Assembly (NCBI GenBank): GCA_029824495.1
Contig: JALGXY010000386.1
Span: 1-9,255 of the forward strand
Direction of reading: 5' to 3'
DNA from: Fimbriimonadia bacterium
GTDB taxonomy: Bacteria; Armatimonadota; Fimbriimonadia; Fimbriimonadales; Fimbriimonadaceae
DNA: 9,255 nucleotides
In this document: piece by piece, positions 5,313-9,255 of the stretch
How the letters are laid out: each line of letters begins with the position of its first letter
How positions within the stretch are numbered: the stretch's first letter is position 1
Program-made: the position numbers and the translations under genes
Notes under the pieces: generated by a model
Told to the model about the DNA's origin: nothing
The model's database searches: none
The model's input: only the letters and a program-made list of their open reading frames with translations

Positions 5313-6809
5313 ATGGGCCATACGAAGTCTCCCTTTGGGAGTCTGCTCCGTGCCATCCGAGGAGAGGGCGCGGTGGACACCATCATCTCAATGCTGTTGC
5401 GGGCTGCCGCAGCGGCATTAATGGCAGGTGTCCTCGTTCTTCACAAAACCTGGCCCGTTCAGCCCCTGATTATTGTTGGGCTCTTCGCCCTCAGTCTCGG
5501 TACAGGCATTCTTGTCCGCCAGACACTCAGGAAGATTCCCAACAGACTGGTAACGCCTGCCCAGGCCGAACGTGCCCTGGCGCTGGCGATGTTTGTCGGT
5601 GCTGCAGGTGCGCAGCTTGTTGTCCGTGTTGTCGGCACAACAGAATCAGCTCAGTCTTTCCTTTTCATCGCACCGCTTTCGGCTCAGGCGATGCTTGCGG
5701 CCGTTATGCTCGGGGCACCTGTCTCCGTGATCGGAGTGACAGTCACAACCCTCCTGCTCGGCATGGCAGGCGTCACTGAATCCTATGTTCTGTTGCCAGC
5801 GTGGATCTGTGCTTCTGCGGCAGCCAACCTCATCAGCCCTCTTAAGCGACGAAGTCACCTGCTGCGGGCCGTCTCCATACTAATCGTCGTGCAGGCGGTT
5901 GCGGCGGCTTCCACAGCGGCAGTGATCGGATTCAGCTCGATCCAGATCGGCGAGAGCATTGTCTGGGGCGCCGTTGGAGCTGTGATGGCGGCCAGTCTCT
6001 TCTGGCTCGGTTCAACCGTTGTCGAAAAGATGCTGGGAATCACCAGCGACTGGAGCCTGCTGGAGCTGTGTGGTCCAGACCACCCTCTGATACACGAGCT
6101 CTGCATCAAAGCGCCCGGCACCTATGCCCACTCGATTATGGTGGGCAATCTCAGTGAAGCAGCCGCGCGGTCGATCGGTGCCAGCCCGGTCGCCTGTCGA
6201 GCAATGGCCATGTTCCACGACATCGGCAAGATGCTGCGGCCAGCCTGCTTTATCGAGAATCAGTCCGGGCACAACTGCCATGACGATTTTGAGCCGAGCA
6301 TGAGCGCCCGCCTGATCCGAGGACACGTCAGTGAGGGCATGGAGATGGGCCGGCGGCACAAGCTGCCGAAGATCATCCTTGACGGCATTGAACAGCATCA
6401 CGGAACGATGGTGGTTGGCTACTTCTTGAATAAGGAGCTCGAGCTGCACCCGCACCTCGACCCGAACGAGACAAAAGAGCGATTCCGCCACAAAGGACCG
6501 AAGCCACAGACCCGCGAATCAGCGATCCTCCACCTGGCGGACATGATCGAGGCGGCGAGCCGAACCCTGAAACCTGATCAGAGCATCGACGATCTGATCG
6601 ACCGTATTTTCGCTGCTTCTCAGGCTGATGGTCAGCTCGATGAGTGCACCTTGACGTTCCGAGATCTGAGCGACATCAAGTCCTCGTTCTCGCACGTCCT
6701 TTCTGCGACGCGCCACCAGCGCATCGACTATCCCGGCCAGGAGACGGAAGATGAAGAGTCGGACCAGCATCACCGTCCAGAACCGATCGAACCGACGAAT
6801 CCCGCTTGA
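5313..6809 (+). CDS. pgpH: PgpH-like membrane HD-domain phosphodiesterase (c-di-AMP type), short form
   Basis: PgpH proteins hydrolyse cyclic di-AMP to pApA with a cytoplasmic metal-dependent HD domain carried on a 7-TM region. Here about eight hydrophobic segments span residues 22-236, then the HD domain runs from about 253 to 440. Its metal ligands are all present: His273 (in GTYAHSIMVGN), His302-Asp303 (FHDIGK), His338, His362-His363 (EQHHGT) and Asp410 (LHLADMIEA); FIENQ follows the HD motif. The protein has 498 residues, well short of the roughly 700 usual for PgpH. Residues between TM1 and TM2 number only a few, so the large extracellular 7TMR-HDED domain normally placed there is absent. 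The tail (470-498) is acidic and disordered-looking. The start has a GGGAGGGAG ribosome binding site. It overlaps ybeY by 59 bases. Substrate is inferred from the family. Confidence 0.88.
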   Translation: MGHTKSPFGSLLRAIRGEGAVDTIISMLLRAAAAALMAGVLVLHKTWPVQPLIIVGLFALSLGTGILVRQTLRKIPNRLVTPAQAERALALAMFVGAAGAQLVVRVVGTTESAQSFLFIAPLSAQAMLAAVMLGAPVSVIGVTVTTLLLGMAGVTESYVLLPAWICASAAANLISPLKRRSHLLRAVSILIVVQAVAAASTAAVIGFSSIQIGESIVWGAVGAVMAASLFWLGSTVVEKMLGITSDWSLLELCGPDHPLIHELCIKAPGTYAHSIMVGNLSEAAARSIGASPVACRAMAMFHDIGKMLRPACFIENQSGHNCHDDFEPSMSARLIRGHVSEGMEMGRRHKLPKIILDGIEQHHGTMVVGYFLNKELELHPHLDPNETKERFRHKGPKPQTRESAILHLADMIEAASRTLKPDQSIDDLIDRIFAASQADGQLDECTLTFRDLSDIKSSFSHVLSATRHQRIDYPGQETEDEESDQHHRPEPIEPTNPA

Positions 6810-7224
6810 GATCATCAAGCAGGGTGTCGCTGCCGTCTGCACGGCTCATCAGCTTTATGGCGAGATCAGCATTCTGATCATCTCTGACAAAGAGATGCAT
6901 CAGCTCAATCAGAGCACCAGGCAGGTTGACGAGTCAACCGATGTACTCACGTTCCCTGCCCCTGAGTTTGCAGAGGGAGAATTGGGCGATATTGCTATTG
7001 CGATCGGCTTTGTCGAGAGGGGGGCTTCGGCGCGCCAAGTGCCTCTCTCACACGAAGCGGCATTCCTCGCCATACATGGTGCCCTTCATCTTGCTGGCTT
7101 TGATGACCATACTGAAGAGGATTTGAGCAGAATGGTTGTGGAAATGAACCGGGCGGCAGCCGCAGTCGGGATCAAAGAAGACCAGAGCTGGGAATCACAG
7201 CCCCACACGAAAGACGATGCCTAA
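6751..7224 (+). CDS. ybeY: Endoribonuclease YbeY (16S rRNA maturation factor)
   Basis: YbeY is a zinc-dependent endoribonuclease that acts in 16S rRNA 3'-end maturation and ribosome quality control. The 157-residue protein has the family core: ISILIISDKEMHQLN (39-53), STDVLTFP (62-69), GDIAIA, and the metal site HGALHLAGFDDH with His109, His113 and His120. The third histidine is one residue further away than in E. coli YbeY (HxxxHxxxxxH). The start at 6751 is well supported by AGGAG (6739-6743) 7 bases upstream and by the ITVQNRS segment aligning to the usual YbeY N-terminus, even though it gives a 59-base overlap with the pgpH-like gene. Its stop overlaps the dgkA-PAP2 start by 8 bases. Tight coupling with pgpH is the classic arrangement. 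Confidence 0.94.
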   Translation: MKSRTSITVQNRSNRRIPLEIIKQGVAAVCTAHQLYGEISILIISDKEMHQLNQSTRQVDESTDVLTFPAPEFAEGELGDIAIAIGFVERGASARQVPLSHEAAFLAIHGALHLAGFDDHTEEDLSRMVVEMNRAAAAVGIKEDQSWESQPHTKDDA

Positions 7225-7930
7225 GAACAAGACCCCGATGGAGCCGTTCCAGGCAGCGTTGCGCGGCGTGATTCAGACGTTCCGCACGCAGCGGCACATG
7301 CGCATCCACCTTTTTGTGGCGCTTGTCACGGTGCTCGGCGCAGTCATCCTCAATCTCAGGATTCGGGAGATCTTGATCCTGCTCTTTATGATCACCTTTG
7401 TTCTGGTCGCTGAGATGTTCAACAGCGCTATCGAGGCGACGGTCGATCTGGTCTCTCCCCGATATCACCCGCTCGCCAAGCATGCTAAAGATATCGGAGC
7501 AGGGGCGGTTCTGGTCACCACGATCATGGCGATCATTGTCGGCTCACTGATCGCTATTGGTGATGACCAGTGGGAGAGGCTGAAGATCAGCCTGACCGGG
7601 CAGACCTTTGGAATGCCCGTCGCCGCCAGGCTCGCTGTTGGGGTCTCCATGGTCTTCCTTGTGGTGATCATCGGCAAAGGTTTAGGGAAGCACGGAAGCA
7701 TCCTTCAAGGTGGTCTGGTCTCCGGCCACTCGGCCATCGGCTTCTTCCTCGCCACTTCAACTTTCTTCCTTGTCGACAACCTTCTGGTCGGTCTGATTGC
7801 GGTGCTTTTGGCAGCGATCATCGCCCAAAGCAGGTGGGAAGCGAAGATCCACTCTGTGTTCGAATTGGTGCTGGGAGCAAGCGTTGGAATCATTCTTGGC
7901 CTGCTCTCTTTCGGGTTCATGCCAAAATAG
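7217..7930 (+). CDS. dgkA: Undecaprenol/diacylglycerol kinase (DgkA) fused to a PAP2-like phosphatase domain
   Basis: The first half (residues 1-118) is a prokaryotic DgkA domain with three TM segments and the catalytic motif EMFNSAIEATVD (Glu66, Asn69, Glu73, Asp77) plus Lys91-Asp92-IGAGAVL. Such enzymes phosphorylate undecaprenol or diacylglycerol at the membrane; in Gram-positive bacteria the substrate is undecaprenol. The second half (about 130-235) is PAP2-like, with VSGHS (Ser169-Gly170-His171) and SRWEAKIH (Ser205, Arg206, His212). The first PAP2 motif is reduced to Lys154 with no Arg-Pro, Val replaces Pro in PSGH, and Glu216 stands where Asp usually follows the His. If active, kinase and phosphatase would both yield undecaprenyl phosphate, for wall and O-antigen carriers. 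Start overlaps ybeY by 8 bases; only a weak GA-rich site precedes it, consistent with translational coupling. Confidence 0.87.
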   Translation: MPKNKTPMEPFQAALRGVIQTFRTQRHMRIHLFVALVTVLGAVILNLRIREILILLFMITFVLVAEMFNSAIEATVDLVSPRYHPLAKHAKDIGAGAVLVTTIMAIIVGSLIAIGDDQWERLKISLTGQTFGMPVAARLAVGVSMVFLVVIIGKGLGKHGSILQGGLVSGHSAIGFFLATSTFFLVDNLLVGLIAVLLAAIIAQSRWEAKIHSVFELVLGASVGIILGLLSFGFMPK

Positions 7931-7954
7931 GAGCGGCAAACCACAAAGCCACGA

Positions 7955-9255
7955 ATGAAGAGTGACCCGTTAGAACGCAGGCGGCGTTCAGCTGGGAAAG
8001 AGAAACGAGCCGGAATCGGACTGGCAGGAGCAGGTGCTTCTGCTCTCGTGTTTCTTCCCGCAACGATAACCGTTGTATGGCTGTCCGCTGCTGCTCAGAC
8101 CCCAGGCCCCTCATCAGGTCTCATCACACTGTCCATCGCAGCAATCGTTGCGGTGATCCTGCTGAACAGCGTCTTCAATGCCGCTGTCACCGCAGTAGAT
8201 GTTCTCCAGTCGATGCACGTCAAGGCGATCAACGACACTAAAGGACAGAACAGGCTTGAGGAGCTGATCGAAGGCAAAGGCCTCTTCGCAGCCTCTTCAG
8301 AGATCGGCAGCCAGACGATGCGCGCCTGGATGATCATCCTCTGCTTTGTGCCTGCTGTTCCCTTCAGCACCTGGCTAGAAGCATCAGTCGGCTTGGCAGG
8401 AATAGGAGCGCTGCTCGCCGCAGCAGCAATCATCGCGATTCCAGCTGCAGCCGTAAACCTGCTGATCGGTGAGCTCATCCCAAAGAACTACGCCCTGACC
8501 CATCCGATCCGGACCACTCTCAGCCTTTACGGCTTCATCAAGGTCACCGGAATGGTTTTTGGCATCCCAGCAAGGCTTCTGCCTTTGGCAGCAGGAATCA
8601 TCACAAAACGGTTCGGCGCCAATCCAACGTTTGCCATCGCCAACCGTGCTGAAGAAGAGATCAAGACGCTGGTCGAATCGTACGAAGAGAGCGGCGAGAT
8701 CGAAGAGGAGGAGGCGGACCTTCTCGACAACGTTTTCGAATTTGGCGACACGGTTGCGCGCGAAGTCATGACGCCCCGGGTTGACGTCACACGCGTCGCC
8801 ATCGACGAATCCCTGCGCAATGCGGCCAAAGAAGCTGTCGAATCGGGCCACTCCCGACTGCCGGTCTACGAAGAGAATGAGGACCAGATCGTCGGAATCG
8901 TCCATGCAAAAGACATCCTGAAAGCGATCGTCACTGAGTCTTCTTCGGTAGGGCTCGCCGATCTTCTGCGCCCAGCGATGGCTGTTCCAGAGAACAAGGC
9001 TCTGCACGATCTTCTCGAGGACATGCAGGCAACGCGAACCCAGATGGTTGTTGTCCAGGATGAGTTTGGCGGCACAGCCGGCATTGTCACGATCGAGGAT
9101 ATTGTCGAGGAGGTGTTCGGCGAAATCATCGACGAATACGACGAAGATGAGCCGCATATCATCCGCACGGGTGACGGATTTGTCGTCGGTGGAAAAATGC
9201 ACCTCGATGACATCAATGATGAACTTGAGCTCGGCCTCGAAAGTGATGAGTTCGA
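7955..9255 (+). CDS. CNNM/CBS-domain (CorC/HlyC-like) membrane protein, 3' partial
   Basis: The 433 visible residues form a CNNM-type protein, a family linked to Mg2+ and Co2+ transport or homeostasis. A basic N-terminus precedes hydrophobic segments at about 24-50, 56-82 and 125-172, then GELIPK at 172-177, the well-kept CNNM motif. A Glu-rich link (roughly residues 228-262) leads to two CBS domains (about 270-320 and 335-390): REVMTPRVDV, then SGHSRLPVYEE, VGIVHAKDIL, and EFGGTAGIVTIEDIVEEVFGEI. A CorC_HlyC domain starts at about 402 and is cut off by the window end. The CNNM membrane motifs are eroded: the usual SGSETA is NAAVTA (75-80), and the GNN segment reads GSQ (118-120). The ATG lies 24 bases after dgkA-PAP2 with no clear Shine-Dalgarno. 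In E. coli ybeX (corC) also follows ybeY. Confidence 0.85.
   Translation, partial: MKSDPLERRRRSAGKEKRAGIGLAGAGASALVFLPATITVVWLSAAAQTPGPSSGLITLSIAAIVAVILLNSVFNAAVTAVDVLQSMHVKAINDTKGQNRLEELIEGKGLFAASSEIGSQTMRAWMIILCFVPAVPFSTWLEASVGLAGIGALLAAAAIIAIPAAAVNLLIGELIPKNYALTHPIRTTLSLYGFIKVTGMVFGIPARLLPLAAGIITKRFGANPTFAIANRAEEEIKTLVESYEESGEIEEEEADLLDNVFEFGDTVAREVMTPRVDVTRVAIDESLRNAAKEAVESGHSRLPVYEENEDQIVGIVHAKDILKAIVTESSSVGLADLLRPAMAVPENKALHDLLEDMQATRTQMVVVQDEFGGTAGIVTIEDIVEEVFGEIIDEYDEDEPHIIRTGDGFVVGGKMHLDDINDELELGLESDEF

Noticed and set aside
6012..6491. 159-codon minus-strand frame inside the pgpH HD domain
   Set aside because: It is opposite the conserved HD-domain codons, with no ribosome binding site or recognisable domain.
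1..9255. CRISPR arrays, tRNA genes, insertion sequences, toxin-antitoxin or defence modules
   Set aside because: I found no direct repeat arrays, cloverleaf-like stretches, terminal inverted repeats with transposase, or defence motifs; nearly all bases are accounted for by the twelve genes.

Overview
The window is a gene-dense bacterial chromosomal segment. Twelve protein genes fill almost all of it, the longest gap is about 50 bases, and I see no tRNA, rRNA, CRISPR array, insertion sequence or phage gene. Two putative lipoproteins with signal peptide and lipobox suggest a cell that sorts lipoproteins, probably a diderm. Non-ATG starts (GTG at 4119, TTG at 5099) and weak or missing Shine-Dalgarno sequences before several genes suggest a lineage outside the best-studied phyla. 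A deep-branching phylum such as Armatimonadota or Planctomycetota is my guess, at low confidence.

Region 1 (1-2419, minus strand) is a tight co-directional array: queC > queE > small lipoprotein > membrane-bound Fe-S oxidoreductase of the heterodisulfide-reductase (HdrD/HdrE-like) type, cut off by the window edge. Spacing is +5 or overlapping throughout, so it looks like one operon. QueC and QueE catalyse the two steps that turn 6-carboxytetrahydropterin into preQ0, the queuosine precursor.

Region 2 (2420-5049) holds serC (phosphoserine aminotransferase), divergent from queC over a 36-base promoter region. SerC meets a minus-strand putative lipoprotein of unknown function end to end, with stop codons overlapping. 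That lipoprotein is in turn divergent from a ChaN-like (haem-binding uptake, Tiki superfamily) protein.

Region 3 (5050-9255, plus strand) is rpsU > pgpH-like > ybeY > dgkA-PAP2 fusion > CNNM/CBS (CorC-like) transporter, the last truncated at the window end. This looks like a compact form of the old translation/envelope cluster known from Firmicutes (rpsU ... phoH-pgpH-ybeY-dgkA ... era) and Proteobacteria (ybeZ-ybeY-ybeX). The genes join ribosome function (S21, YbeY), cyclic di-AMP turnover (PgpH), undecaprenyl-phosphate supply (DgkA-PAP2) and ion homeostasis (CNNM). rpsU is only 54 codons and starts with TTG. Its last codons form an intrinsic terminator, followed by a hairpin that covers the best ribosome binding site of the pgpH-like gene.

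I do not see an undescribed defence or mobile system here. The points worth a second look are cis-regulatory structures around rpsU/pgpH, a short PgpH lacking its extracellular domain, a CNNM-like protein with degenerate membrane motifs, a strong hairpin after serC, and two lipoproteins I cannot place.
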